Below, one piece after another: positions 49,601-57,129 of a stretch of DNA of 64,000 nt. The stretch is from contig NZ_JADBEF010000001.1 of NCBI RefSeq assembly GCF_014873535.1, forward strand, positions 2,666,001 to 2,730,000, written 5' to 3'. This DNA is from Nonomuraea africana (GTDB taxonomy: Bacteria > Actinomycetota > Actinomycetes > Streptosporangiales > Streptosporangiaceae). A model generated the notes under the pieces. It was not told where the DNA came from. It saw only the letters and a program-made list of their open reading frames with translations, and did not search any database. The stretch's first letter is position 1. The number at the start of each line of letters is the position of its first letter. A program made the translations under genes and the position numbers.

Positions 49601-49829
49601 GTGGAATTCCAGGTACTTGTCGGCCGCCGTCGACCGGCTGCGTGCCCAGGGCATCCCGGTCAGGGATGAAGATGCTGCCCGGCTCAGCCCGCTCGGCCAC
49701 GCTCATCTGAACGTCCTGGGCCGCTATGCCATCTCCTCCTCCGCACCCGCCGAAGGCCTGCGCCGGCTGGGCGAGATCCCCGACCTGCCCGATGGCGGCG
49801 GCTCAATGATGGAGGAGGAGGGTCTGTAA
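46671..49829 (+). CDS. Tn3-family transposase, complete
   Basis: 1,052 residues with the DUF4158 N-terminal DNA-binding region (FFFLDAFDREVI, LGVAIQIGTVR) and a DDE core: SVDGLRFVVPV with the first Asp, VVTTDQASDSDMVFGIF with the second, and LTVQESRHRLARKI with the Glu; YFGYKRGLTLLN lies between. The frame is intact for 3.2 kb. The ATG at 46671 fits relatives; a GTG at 46647 is an alternative. It lies 110 bp inside the left inverted repeat and reads inward. A terminator shared with the convergent cargo operon follows. Confidence 0.95.
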   Translation: MPAEFLSDEQRTAYSTFSEMPSLPDMEKFFFLDAFDREVIARSRQDSHRLGVAIQIGTVRHKGLFLEDPLEVPWPVVDYLAEQLGIGDPSQVKRYGERPKTVYEHAWMIRDVYGYHDFDDRKSWEGRILAKQFRTFLHGRAWTHAEGPTALFDQSVAWLRRHRVLLPGVTVLERLVGSVRERADERLYATVTRQAERADAGLPRALSGLLVVPEGARISELERLRQAPKRQSGTEMAKALKRVDDIAAFRLGRVPVDKVPVRRMKTLAKYGAGTKAPLLARLSEPRKTATMLAVTRSLEAEAIDDALDLFALLMATRLISPARRKSTGERLAMLPKLEKATKLLSRAGRVLVEQLDLVAEVNADLDVAALWTAVAAQAGASKEQVLAALESVEELVSEDDGAAEAALRAALVDKYNTVRPFLKLLGESKALGAASGGRKVLAAVRRLPELARRHVSRKPLTAKEIDASLVTPAWKRPVFANPDLSAGAVDRDAYVVCVLEGLFRALQVRDVFAAPSLRWADPRAHLLDGAAWEAISEDVLAALSLTDPVEAHLDAKLLALDAAWKQMAGRLAEAGDDALVRVVTPSDGRARLSVEKLGALGESASLKWLRTACQAMLPRIDLPELLLEVHSWTGFPDAYTHLADISTRMHDLPRSLAALLISEACNVGLTPVIKDGDEALTRGRLSHVDQNYVRAETHAAANAILIQAQRGVPIVKLWGGGLLASVDGLRFVVPVQTINAAPSPKYFGYKRGLTLLNAVNDQVMGIGQMVVPGTPRDSLYILDTLINIDAGPQPEVVTTDQASDSDMVFGIFSMLGYRFAPRFADLGDQRFWRADLPDGTTSAYGPLEAIARNKINRSKIQTQWSDMIRVAGSLVTSQVRAYDLLRMFSRGGRPTPLGQAFAEYGRIDKTLHLLSILDPIDDTYRRKLNKQLTVQESRHRLARKICHGSGGQIRKAYREGQEDQLAALGLVVNAVVLWNSRYLSAAVDRLRAQGIPVRDEDAARLSPLGHAHLNVLGRYAISSSAPAEGLRRLGEIPDLPDGGGSMMEEEGL

Positions 49830-49889
49830 CCACTGACTTCGTGGCTGGCTTTATGGCACCGCCGGTCTGCTCCGCTTCGGCATGACGCC

Positions 49890-49942
49890 TCGAACCTCTT
49901 GTCCCGCAGGCGTTTGGACTGCTTGCGGGGCAAGAGGCTCGA
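49890..49942. terminator. Terminator between transposase and cargo operon
   Basis: A 19-bp stem (49890-49908 with 49924-49942) with two mismatched positions and a 15-nt loop, midway between the converging transposase and methyltransferase genes. It should isolate cargo from transposition transcription. Confidence 0.65.
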
Positions 49943-49969
49943 TGTACTGCTCGGAAAGGGGCTGGCTGA

Positions 49970-50698
49970 CTACGCCTGACGCAGCAGCAGGGTGACGAAG
50001 CCGAGCTTGCCGCGGTAGCCGTTGAGCCACACGTCACGGTGCTCCAGCGCGGCGGCGAGTGCGGTGTCGCCGTCAGGTCCGGGGTGGTCCACGGCCCAGC
50101 GGGCCAGAGAGCCGGTCCACGACCACTCGTACTCGTCCCACTCACCCTGCGAACTGGTGTGCGCGTAGACGGTGCGATACCCGGGCTCCTCGGCTTGGGC
50201 GACCAGCTCGGCCAGGTCGGGGTAGTGGCCGATCTCGGCCTCGAGCTCCGGCGACGGGGGCGTCTGCCAGAAGCCCTCGCCCACCAGCACCAGCCCATCG
50301 GGCCGGGTCAGCTGCTTGATCGCCTGCAGGCTCGGTGTGAGGCCGTCGAAGGCGTGCGTGGAGCCGACACACAGCACCAGGTCGTACGGCTCGGCGGCGC
50401 GGAAGTCGGCCGCCCCCATCTCGTGCAGGCCGATGCGGTCTCTGAGCCTGCGGGCTTCGGCGTGCTTGGCCGCGGAGGCTAGGGCACTGGCGGAGGTGTC
50501 CACGCCGTCGGCGGTCGAGCCGGGGAACAGCTCCAGCGCCCGTAGCGTCCACATGGCCTCGCCGCAGCCGAGGTCGAGGATGCGGGCGCCGTCGCGGAGC
50601 TTGGTTCGCCGCAGCAGTTTGTCCAGGTTGGCGGCGCTCACCGGCGCGGCGATCGGGTGGTCGGCGTGGGCGATGCTGCTGATCAGAGAACGGTCCAT
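49970..50698 (-). CDS. Class I SAM-dependent methyltransferase (Tn3 cargo)
   Basis: About 242 residues. Motif I is RILDLGCGEAMWTLRALEL, followed by DGVDTSASALA, MGAADFRAAEPYDLVLCVGSTHAF and an LVLVGEGFWQ segment, as in actinomycete small-molecule methyltransferases. The ATG at 50698 follows AAGGA; an ATG at 50713 overlaps the previous stop as ATGA and would add five residues. Last gene of the LysR-controlled cargo operon. Its substrate may relate to that of the glycosyltransferase in the operon. Confidence 0.82.
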   Translation of the reverse strand: MDRSLISSIAHADHPIAAPVSAANLDKLLRRTKLRDGARILDLGCGEAMWTLRALELFPGSTADGVDTSASALASAAKHAEARRLRDRIGLHEMGAADFRAAEPYDLVLCVGSTHAFDGLTPSLQAIKQLTRPDGLVLVGEGFWQTPPSPELEAEIGHYPDLAELVAQAEEPGYRTVYAHTSSQGEWDEYEWSWTGSLARWAVDHPGPDGDTALAAALEHRDVWLNGYRGKLGFVTLLLRQA

Positions 50699-50709
50699 CG
50701 GTTCCTTGC

Positions 50710-51309
50710 TCATGACGTGGCCGTACGGGTGTAGGTGAGGAACAGGGCGCCACTGGGCAGCGCGGTGTTGCCGGTCAGGGTGTAGCGGTGCGGGCTGAAC
50801 GACGTCTTGTCGCCGAAGAGCGGAATGCCCGTGCCGGCGGTGACCGGGTTGACCTTGAGGATCAGCTCGTCGATCTCCGCGTGGAGCGCCCCGGCGAGCT
50901 CGCCGCCGCCCACCAGCCAGATCCCGAGGCCGTCCTGGGCCTTGAGTTCCCTGATCTTGGCCACGGGGTCGGTGGAGACGATGTCCACCGTGGGGTCCTG
51001 GCTCGGGCCGAGGGTGCGGGAGAAGACGTAGTGCCGCAGGTGCGGGTAGGCGTTGGTGACACCTATGTCCAGGCCGAGCTGGTAGGAGCGGCGGCCCTCG
51101 ACGATGGTGTCGAAGCGGGTGCCGGGCGCGGTGATGCCGAGGGCCTGGCGGGCCATGACCGGCAGGGTCTCGGGATAGTGCGTGATGATCTGCTCGATGT
51201 AGTCGGGGGTCGGGGTGAGGATCCCGCCCGGCGCGGACGGGTCGGCGCCGGTGGGGTCGGCGATGAAGCCGTCCAGGGTGGTGGCGACGTAATAGGTGAG
51301 CTTTCGCAT
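50710..51309 (-). CDS. RibD/DHFR-family reductase (Tn3 cargo)
   Basis: 199 residues: MRKLTYYVATTLDGFIADP at the start, IVEGRRSYQLGLD, VFSRTLGP, IWLVGGGELAGAL for NADPH binding and LKVNPVTAGTGIPLF. An NADPH-dependent reductase of unknown substrate, intact. It overlaps the following methyltransferase frame by ATGA at the upstream alternative start. Second last gene of the cargo operon; 33 bp separates it from the glycosyltransferase. Confidence 0.82.
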   Translation of the reverse strand: MRKLTYYVATTLDGFIADPTGADPSAPGGILTPTPDYIEQIITHYPETLPVMARQALGITAPGTRFDTIVEGRRSYQLGLDIGVTNAYPHLRHYVFSRTLGPSQDPTVDIVSTDPVAKIRELKAQDGLGIWLVGGGELAGALHAEIDELILKVNPVTAGTGIPLFGDKTSFSPHRYTLTGNTALPSGALFLTYTRTATS

Positions 51310-51342
51310 GGTGTGCTCTCTTCGTTAGGCGTGAAGGGTCGG

Positions 51343-52584
51343 TTAGGCGTGAAGGGGTTGTTCGTGGCCTGCCGTGTCGAACAGGAACTTCGCGGCGACC
51401 GCCGCACCGTCGGTGCGGATCGTGTCGGCCACGGCGGTCGCTCGCGCGCGGACCTCGGGGGTCAGAACCCTCTTGAGCGCGGCTGAGAGCGATGCTGTGG
51501 TCGGGGTCGGCCCGTCGTGGGCTATGCCGACTCCCAGCTCTGCCACCCGGCTGGCGAAGTAGGTCTGGTCCACTGTCTGCTGGGGCACCACCACCTGCGG
51601 CACACCCGCCCAGGTGGCCGTCGTGGTGGTGCCTGCCCCGCCGTGGTGGACGACAGCGGTCACCCGGCGGAACAGGGCCTGGTGGTTGGCTTCGCCGACG
51701 GTGAAGCAGTCGTCTCGGTCGTCGATCAGGACCAGGTCGGCCCAGCCATGGGACAGCAGCGCCCGGTGGCCCTGCGCGCGGATCGCCTCGATGGCCGCCC
51801 TGGCCATGTCGTGTGAGCCTGTCGTGGGCATACTGCCGAAGCCCACGTAGACCGGCGGTGTGCCGGCGGCCAAGAACGCCTCCACCTCGGGCGGGAGCGG
51901 GCGGTCGTCCGGCAGAAGCCATGCGCCGGTCTGCACGACGTCGAGGTCGGCCGGCTCCTGCCATGGGCCCAGGATCGGGTCCGCCGCAAGCCACGGCCTG
52001 TCGGTGAAGGCGTAGTCGCGGATGTTGTCCACCGGTGGCAGGCCGATCGACGCTCGGTGCGTGTTGACCATCTCGGCGAACAGCGCGTTCGCGCTGTCGG
52101 CGTCCAGGTCCCACAGCGCCTGGTGGTCGCTCACCTCCGCCGGCAGCGGCCGGAACGGCCGCGCGGCCGGTGGATGGTGCGGCGATGGCAAGGTGACCGC
52201 CTGGTAGCAGGCATACACGTAAGGGATGCCGAGCTTGTCAGCCACCGACCGTGCGGAGGCCACGGCTGGCAGCACACCGGTCGCCAACAGCACATCGCAG
52301 CCCTCGGCCGCCTCGGCCAGCACGCTGAAATGCGCGGTGACCAGCTCGGCCGAGATCTGCTGGAATCCCGCGGCCCCCGGCGGTCGCGCCCCGGTCGCCA
52401 GCGAGCGCACCGCCGGGCCGACGGGCACCATCTGCACGCCCACGCCGGCCAGCCGCTTGGCGAACTCCTCGTCCGGTGGCGCGCACACCCGCACGTCCGC
52501 GCCGAGTTCCCGCAGCCGCACCGCGAGTCCCGCTAGGGGTTCGACACCCCCGCGCGAATCGTAGGCCGACAACAACACCCGCAT
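51343..52584 (-). CDS. GT1-family (MGT-like) glycosyltransferase (Tn3 cargo)
   Basis: 413 residues with a GT-B fold. The N-terminal acceptor domain starts MRVLLSAYDSRGGVEPLAGLA and VRVCAPPDEEFA, as in macrolide, glycopeptide and rifamycin glycosyltransferases. The C-terminal donor domain has VYVGFGSMPT and the nucleotide-sugar motif HHGGAGTTTTATWAGVP (from His313). Substrate class cannot be fixed, but carriage on a mobile element beside redox and cupin genes suits antibiotic inactivation by glycosylation, as known for rifamycin and macrolides. GGAG lies upstream of the ATG. Middle gene of the LysR-divergent operon. Confidence 0.85.
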   Translation of the reverse strand: MRVLLSAYDSRGGVEPLAGLAVRLRELGADVRVCAPPDEEFAKRLAGVGVQMVPVGPAVRSLATGARPPGAAGFQQISAELVTAHFSVLAEAAEGCDVLLATGVLPAVASARSVADKLGIPYVYACYQAVTLPSPHHPPAARPFRPLPAEVSDHQALWDLDADSANALFAEMVNTHRASIGLPPVDNIRDYAFTDRPWLAADPILGPWQEPADLDVVQTGAWLLPDDRPLPPEVEAFLAAGTPPVYVGFGSMPTTGSHDMARAAIEAIRAQGHRALLSHGWADLVLIDDRDDCFTVGEANHQALFRRVTAVVHHGGAGTTTTATWAGVPQVVVPQQTVDQTYFASRVAELGVGIAHDGPTPTTASLSAALKRVLTPEVRARATAVADTIRTDGAAVAAKFLFDTAGHEQPLHA

Positions 52585-52670
52585 CTCACAACTCCAGTCC
52601 TCTAGGTTCCGGCCGCTAGGTTCAGCCGCGGCCGGTGATCATCACCGTCTGTGCGGTCTGGCAGGGGACG

Positions 52671-53045
52671 TCAGGCGATCCACGGCGGGATGACCTTGTC
52701 CGTGCTGCCCGGGACACCGGCCCGGGCGCCGGCGGGGGCGGTCACGACGGCGGTGAAGCCCTGCGGGCCCGCGGTCACCTGGCGAGGGACGTCGGCGACC
52801 AGGATGGCGGTGTCACCCGGGCCGAGATACAGGTCCTCACTGTCCACGGTGATCGTCGCCTCACCGGCCATGAGCGCCCAGACCTGCTCGGCGTCGATGA
52901 GATGGACGGGGCCCTGAGCGGCAGGCTGCATCTCCACCCGCCACAGCGCCAGCGTCGCTCCGCCTTGGGAGGGGGAGGCCAGGGTGGTCATGACGGCAGC
53001 GGGTGTTTCGGTACGGCGGGCATCGGCAGAGCGGATCAGTGTCAT
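52671..53045 (-). CDS. Cupin-domain protein (Tn3 cargo)
   Basis: 124 residues with a single cupin barrel: HLIDAEQVWALMAGEATI with metal-ligand-type His and Glu positions, and YLGPGDTAILVADVPRQV. The usual second histidine of motif 2 is replaced, so metal binding is uncertain. The ATG at 53045 is where homology starts; the frame is open upstream. It lies between hemerythrin and glycosyltransferase genes in one direction. Confidence 0.75.
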   Translation of the reverse strand: MTLIRSADARRTETPAAVMTTLASPSQGGATLALWRVEMQPAAQGPVHLIDAEQVWALMAGEATITVDSEDLYLGPGDTAILVADVPRQVTAGPQGFTAVVTAPAGARAGVPGSTDKVIPPWIA

Positions 53046-53174
53046 CGCAGACCAATCGTGAGAACGGACAAAGTGACAACCCCATGAGGGGTCGGTGAGC
53101 TCGAGCGGGCAGGCACGCGACCCACGGCTGCCGGCGCATCGACATGAGGTCGGCTCCACCGTTGTCAGGCCGCA

Positions 53175-53813
53175 TCAGGCCGTGGTGGTGCTCCAGCGGT
53201 CTAAGGCCGTGTAGGCGGGCCGCCAACGGTGCAGATAGGCATGGCGGACCGGCTCGGAAAAGGCGGCCAGCACGGCGGCGACGGCCTGGTCACTCGCCCC
53301 GTCCAGGAGCCAGGGCAGGACCCGGGCGATGTCCGAGCCGATCCAACGGGCGTGAATCTGTTTGAAGCGCTCCCACTGCCCGCCGGTGGTGACCGTGAGG
53401 ATCAGCGGCACCGTCTGGTCCTCCTCATGCCGGAGATGCCCGATCACCCCCGTGGCCAGAGAGTCGGTGAGGTCACCGAGTTGGTCCGCCCCGGCCTCGG
53501 GGCCGGCCAGGGCCGCGTCGATCACGTCGATGACCTGCTCGATGGCATCGTGCTCGGCTTCCAGCACCTCCAACGGCATCAGATCACCCGGCCGTCCAGC
53601 CAGGCTCCGGCGCAAGCCGGGCCACAACACGTCGTTCCCGGCGGTGTGATGGACGCGCAGGGCCGTCTTGAACAGCTGCCAGCCGGCGGTGGTGCCCAGG
53701 ACAGTCTGGGGGTCACGGTCGGCTCGGGCGGTGGCCCGAGCCAGATGCTGCGCTTCCCGGCGCAGCGCGTCGTGCATCAGGTACATCACCGACAGGTCGA
53801 GCGTGCCGCTCAT
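53175..53813 (-). CDS. Hemerythrin-domain protein (Tn3 cargo)
   Basis: 212 residues, helical, with the hemerythrin di-iron pattern: MHDALRREAQHL, VHHTAGNDVLWP, LEAEHDAIEQVI and GHLRHEEDQTVPL. Single-domain hemerythrins bind oxygen or sense redox and nitric oxide. GAGGGGAGG precedes the ATG. First gene of the cargo operon and divergent from a LysR regulator, with an operator-like palindrome between them. Confidence 0.82.
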   Translation of the reverse strand: MSGTLDLSVMYLMHDALRREAQHLARATARADRDPQTVLGTTAGWQLFKTALRVHHTAGNDVLWPGLRRSLAGRPGDLMPLEVLEAEHDAIEQVIDVIDAALAGPEAGADQLGDLTDSLATGVIGHLRHEEDQTVPLILTVTTGGQWERFKQIHARWIGSDIARVLPWLLDGASDQAVAAVLAAFSEPVRHAYLHRWRPAYTALDRWSTTTA

Positions 53814-53912
53814 GGCCCCTCCCCTCGCGTGGCCGGTCTGGGCCCGGTTTCAGACGTCCCCCACTCTGGAATAGGGCATGACCTGTATCAACGTGTACTT
53901 CCGTATAATCCC

Positions 53913-53930
53913 GATAACGTATGGGTTATC
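53913..53930. promoter_or_regulatory. Candidate LysR operator
   Basis: GATAAC and GTTATC form a perfect inverted repeat with a 6-nt centre (GTATGG), an AT-rich palindrome with the T-N11-A form of LysR sites, 17 bp before the LysR start and between divergent genes. Confidence 0.6.
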
Positions 53931-53946
53931 GACGAGATGGAATGAC

Positions 53947-54837
53947 GTGGAGCTTCGGGACATCGAGATCTTCCTGGCCCTGGCCGAGGAGCTCCACTTC
54001 GGCCGGACGGCCGCCCGCCTGCACATTTCCCAGGCCCGCGTCAGCCAGGCGATCAGCCAGCAAGAACGCCGGCTCGGCAGCGCGTTGTTCGACCGCTCCA
54101 ACCGCCGCCAGATCCACCTCACTCCGCTCGGCCGTCAGCTCCGTGACGACCTGCGACCGGTCTACGCGGGCCTGCGCGACAGCCTCGAACGCGCCCACCT
54201 CGCCGCCCGCGGCATCACCGCGCAACTGCGGGTGGGCATGATCCCCCTCAACGCCCACGATCTGCGCCCCTACTGGGACACCTTCCGCGCCCGCCATCCT
54301 CAGTGGCAGTTGCAGATCCAGCACGCCCCCTTTGTCGATCCGTTCGCCGGATTGCGCCGCGGCGACCTCGACATGCTGGTCTGCTGGCTGCCGGTCGAAG
54401 AACCCGACCTGACCGTGGGCCCGCTCCTGTTCGCCGATCCGCGGGTGGTGGCCGTGGCCGCCGAGCACGAACTCACCCGGCGCCCCTCCGTCTCGCTGGA
54501 CATGCTCGCCGACTTCCAGCACAGCGGCGCCCCATCGGTACCCGACTACTGGGCCGACGGCTTCGTCCCGTCTCACACCCGCTCAGGACACCGGATCGAG
54601 CGCGGCCTCTTGGTCCACAGCACCGAGGAGATCCTCGCCCTGGCCAGCACCGGAGAGCTCGTCAACCTCTTCCCCGCCCACATGGCGCGGTACTGGAGCC
54701 GGCCCGACATCGCCTACCTGCCCATCACTGACCTCGACGCCCTGCCGTACGCCCTGGTGTGGCGCACCGAGACCGAGAATCAGATCATCCGCGCCCTGGC
54801 CCAGACCGCCCGCGACCTCGGCCCCATCGCCTTCTGA
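53947..54837 (+). CDS. LysR-family transcriptional regulator (Tn3 cargo)
   Basis: 296 residues: N-terminal winged HTH (IEIFLALAEELHFGRTAARLHISQARVSQAISQQE) and a periplasmic-binding-like effector domain (LRVGMIPLNAHDL, LDMLVCWLPVEEPDL). The GTG at 53947 is chosen because the family starts M-E-L-R-D-I-E; the frame is open upstream. It is divergent from the hemerythrin-led operon, which it probably controls in response to a small molecule. Confidence 0.9.
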   Translation: MELRDIEIFLALAEELHFGRTAARLHISQARVSQAISQQERRLGSALFDRSNRRQIHLTPLGRQLRDDLRPVYAGLRDSLERAHLAARGITAQLRVGMIPLNAHDLRPYWDTFRARHPQWQLQIQHAPFVDPFAGLRRGDLDMLVCWLPVEEPDLTVGPLLFADPRVVAVAAEHELTRRPSVSLDMLADFQHSGAPSVPDYWADGFVPSHTRSGHRIERGLLVHSTEEILALASTGELVNLFPAHMARYWSRPDIAYLPITDLDALPYALVWRTETENQIIRALAQTARDLGPIAF

Positions 54838-55007
54838 AACGCCGCCTTCGTCACCCTGCGAGCGGCGGCACCCTCGTAGGATTCCCATCCATCGTCGCTG
54901 AGAACCGACAGTGCTCCGCGCGCGGTACACGGGCGGCCGGGTCCGTGTGGCTCTTCCCCAAGTGGCTGCGGCCATGCCTGGCCACCCACAAGCCCGAACC
55001 AGTTGCG

Positions 55008-55107
55008 GGATAACTGTTGTTACCTGGCAAGATAGCGATCACAGGCGTGGCGCGAGCTGGGCGACCGTTGTTCGGCGCGGACGCCTCCTTTTCCGGTTAT
55101 CTGGCAA
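55008..55107 (+). promoter_or_regulatory. Candidate internal resolution site of the Tn3 transposon
   Basis: GATAAC (55009-55014) faces GTTACC (from 55019), an inverted pair like a tyrosine-recombinase core. GTTACCTGGCAA (55019-55030) recurs as GTTATCTGGCAA (55096-55107), one mismatch, as a direct repeat 77 bp away. It lies just upstream of the recombinase gene, as in TnpI-type (Tn4430-like) transposons, where a core pair plus direct repeats form the resolution site. Confidence 0.55.
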
Positions 55108-55133
55108 CCCGGCGGATGGTGGAGGGCGGCACG

Positions 55134-56069
55134 GTGGATCCGGTCATCAGCGAGCACCTCGGCCGCGCCCATCCGCTCGCGGCGCACCTGGACGACTTCC
55201 TCACCGACAAGCGCAACGCCGGCGCCTCCGGCCAGACGATCCGCGCCTACCGGGGCGACCTGCTGCAGTTCACCGCCCACGTCGACGGCGACCTCGCCGC
55301 GTTGACCGCCGCGCCCATCCGGGCCTTCCTCGCCGACCTCGGCGAGCTGTCGGCGGCCACCCGCAAGCGCAAGCGCGCCGCGATCGCCTCCTTCTGTCGC
55401 TGGGCCGTACGGCACGGCCTGCTGCAGGCCAACCCGATGGACCGCATCGACACCATCAAGGTGCCCAAGACGCTGCCCCGCCCGGCCGCGGCCGCCGACG
55501 TCGCCGAGGTCCTGAACGCGATCTGCTTCCGGCGGCCACGCAAGGGCGTGCCGCTGGATCGGCTGCGCGATCGGGTGCTGTTCGAGACCGCCTATGTGTG
55601 CGGCGCCCGCGCCTCGGAGGTGTGCGGCCTGTATGTCGAGGACCTCGACCTGCGCCTGGATGACGAGCATGCGCGCATCCACGGCAAGGGCGGCAGCGTG
55701 CGCACCGTGCTGCTGGACGACCGCGGCTACGTCAGCCTGCTCAAGCTCTACTTGGCCCGCGCCGGCTACACCAGCGGGCCCCTGTTCCGCGCCAGCATCA
55801 ACGGCTCGGGTGGGCCGCTGTCCTACGATGCCGCCCACCACCGATGGGAGGGCTACTGCCAGGCGGCCGGAGTCGAGATCGACATCCACCAGCTCCGGCA
55901 CGCCCACGCCACCGAACTCATAAACGCCGGCGTGTCCATCGAAGCCGTCCGCCGTCGCCTCGGCCACGCCTCCGCCGAGACCACCCAGCTCTACACCCTC
56001 TTGGCCGACGACGTCGCCGACGCCGAAATCCGCGCCGCCCGCCGACGCCGCGACCAGGGAACGCGCTGA
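55134..56069 (+). CDS. Tyrosine recombinase (TnpI/XerD-like) of the Tn3 transposon
   Basis: About 311 residues. An N-terminal core-binding domain (DFLTDKRNAGASGQTIRAYRGDL) precedes the catalytic domain: Arg in CGARASEVCGL, HQLRHAHATELI with His-x-x-Arg, LGHASAETTQLYT with the last His and nucleophilic Tyr. The GTG at 55134 is supported by GGAGGG 8 nt upstream. It resolves cointegrates made by the Tn3 transposase, as TnpI does in Tn4430-type elements; most Tn3 elements use a serine resolvase instead. It lies 76 bp inside the right inverted repeat. Confidence 0.88.
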   Translation: MDPVISEHLGRAHPLAAHLDDFLTDKRNAGASGQTIRAYRGDLLQFTAHVDGDLAALTAAPIRAFLADLGELSAATRKRKRAAIASFCRWAVRHGLLQANPMDRIDTIKVPKTLPRPAAAADVAEVLNAICFRRPRKGVPLDRLRDRVLFETAYVCGARASEVCGLYVEDLDLRLDDEHARIHGKGGSVRTVLLDDRGYVSLLKLYLARAGYTSGPLFRASINGSGGPLSYDAAHHRWEGYCQAAGVEIDIHQLRHAHATELINAGVSIEAVRRRLGHASAETTQLYTLLADDVADAEIRAARRRRDQGTR

Positions 56070-56203
56070 CCTGCAGCTCGCTCCTTCACGTCATTACCCG
56101 GCGAACAGGGTCCCCGGATCACACGACAACCCTCGTTGAGGCCTCCAGCTAAGTTACTCGCGGGTACCGCCAACGGCTGTCCGCAGGTTCCTCAACCCCG
56201 GAA

Positions 56204-56384
56204 TCACACAATCCCGATGCTGCTCAAGGCGGTTCTAGCGGGCGCCGCGATCGGTGCCTCCCAGGTCCTCATCCTGGTCTTCTGGCCTCATGATCCGGAC
56301 AACGAATTCACCGGGGTGGCGGTGATGATGTTCGCGCCCTTCCCACTCGCGTTCCTGTTGAGCTGGGCCGCATGGCGATCGTGA
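56204..56384 (+). pseudogene. Duplicated 5' fragment of the membrane protein gene at 33.7 kb
   Basis: About 160 bp match 33664-33826 almost base for base (AATCCCGATG against AATGCCGATG, so the first ATG is lost). Homology starts exactly at the end of the Tn3 inverted repeat and stops after LLSWAA. It is a dead stub marking a rearrangement breakpoint. Confidence 0.85.
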
Positions 56385-56937
56385 GGCCTTCATGACCGGT
56401 CCCTGGGTCTGGTGAACGTTGTCCTGTCACTCACGACCGCACCGCTCATACCACGACCCCGCCCGAACTCTCCTTCGAAAGGGGATCTGTGCGCCGCACC
56501 GGCAACTACCTGCGGAAATACAGTCTGCGATCTTGAATGGAGCGCTGTACTTTTACCACAAACACCCGACATAACCCCAAGCAGCGAGCCAATCTGTCGG
56601 CCCGATTCCGGCATCTGAAGGAATTTGCACGTACTAAGTGGCCGTACATTGGGTAACAGGCGAGGTCGTGTCTCGTGGTTGAACCCGATCGCATCGCCGC
56701 AGGCAGGAGCCCACCGGGGGTGGTAGCCCGGGGGTTTCCTGCCATTCTTTTTTCTGCCCCAGGCGTGCAGCGCGAGCGTTTGTTGACCCCTGCGTTCATG
56801 GTCACGCCCGACTACCGTTATTGGGCAGGTGCTACCTGTCCATCCGCGACCCCCACGATCTCCCCCCTACCAGGGAAATCACATCGCGGATAGGCAGTGG
56901 AAATCGGGTTCAACCACAAAAAGAAGGGTCCTCGCCC
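56385..56937. other. Gene-free interval upstream of the small membrane protein gene
   Basis: About 550 bp with no supported gene. An imperfect 14-bp inverted repeat (56836-56849 with 56884-56897, 12 of 14 matching) lies 40 bp before the next start and could be an operator for that operon, perhaps for its own Crp-like regulator. Confidence 0.45.
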
Positions 56938-57129
56938 ATGAAGATGAGCGATTGGCCGGTGGCTGCCGCCGGGGTACTGGTGACTCTGGGAGTGATCACC
57001 TTGGCGGGGTTCGCCGTAGCCCAGCTCGGCGCCGCAGAACCGTCCATCATCACTGGGGTGTTTGCCGGCCTCGCAGCAGTACTCGCCGCCATCCCACCGA
57101 TCATCAAGGCCATCCGAGGCCGGCGATGA
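56938..57129 (+). CDS. Small two-helix membrane protein
   Basis: 63 residues: MKMSDWPVAAAGVLVTLGVITLAGFAVAQ is one membrane helix, and the stretch IITGVFAGLAAVLAAIPPI is a second, with a basic end (KAIRGRR). GAAGGG lies about 10 nt before the ATG. Its stop overlaps the start of a Crp/Fnr regulator as ATGA, so the two are translated together. Function unknown; such small helical hairpins can be holin-like effectors or membrane sensors. Confidence 0.65.
   Translation: MKMSDWPVAAAGVLVTLGVITLAGFAVAQLGAAEPSIITGVFAGLAAVLAAIPPIIKAIRGRR

Larger units (their letters stand above)
46507..56199. mobile_element. Tn3-family unit transposon (9.7 kb) with recombinase and cargo operon
   Basis: Both ends carry the same sequence in inverted orientation: 46505-46561 and 56145-56201 are identical over 57 bp as reverse complements, starting GGGGTTGAGG inward and including CTTAG as in Tn3 repeats. 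Inside are a Tn3 transposase, a tyrosine recombinase with a candidate resolution site, and a five-gene cargo operon divergent from a LysR regulator. The 5-bp flanks differ (ATACC against GGAAT), so no target duplication is present; the right flank begins a duplicated piece of the membrane gene at 33.7 kb. This implies a rearrangement after insertion. Confidence 0.85.

Noticed and set aside
47703..49706. 667-codon open frame antisense to the Tn3 transposase
   Set aside because: Shadow of the transposase; no independent features.
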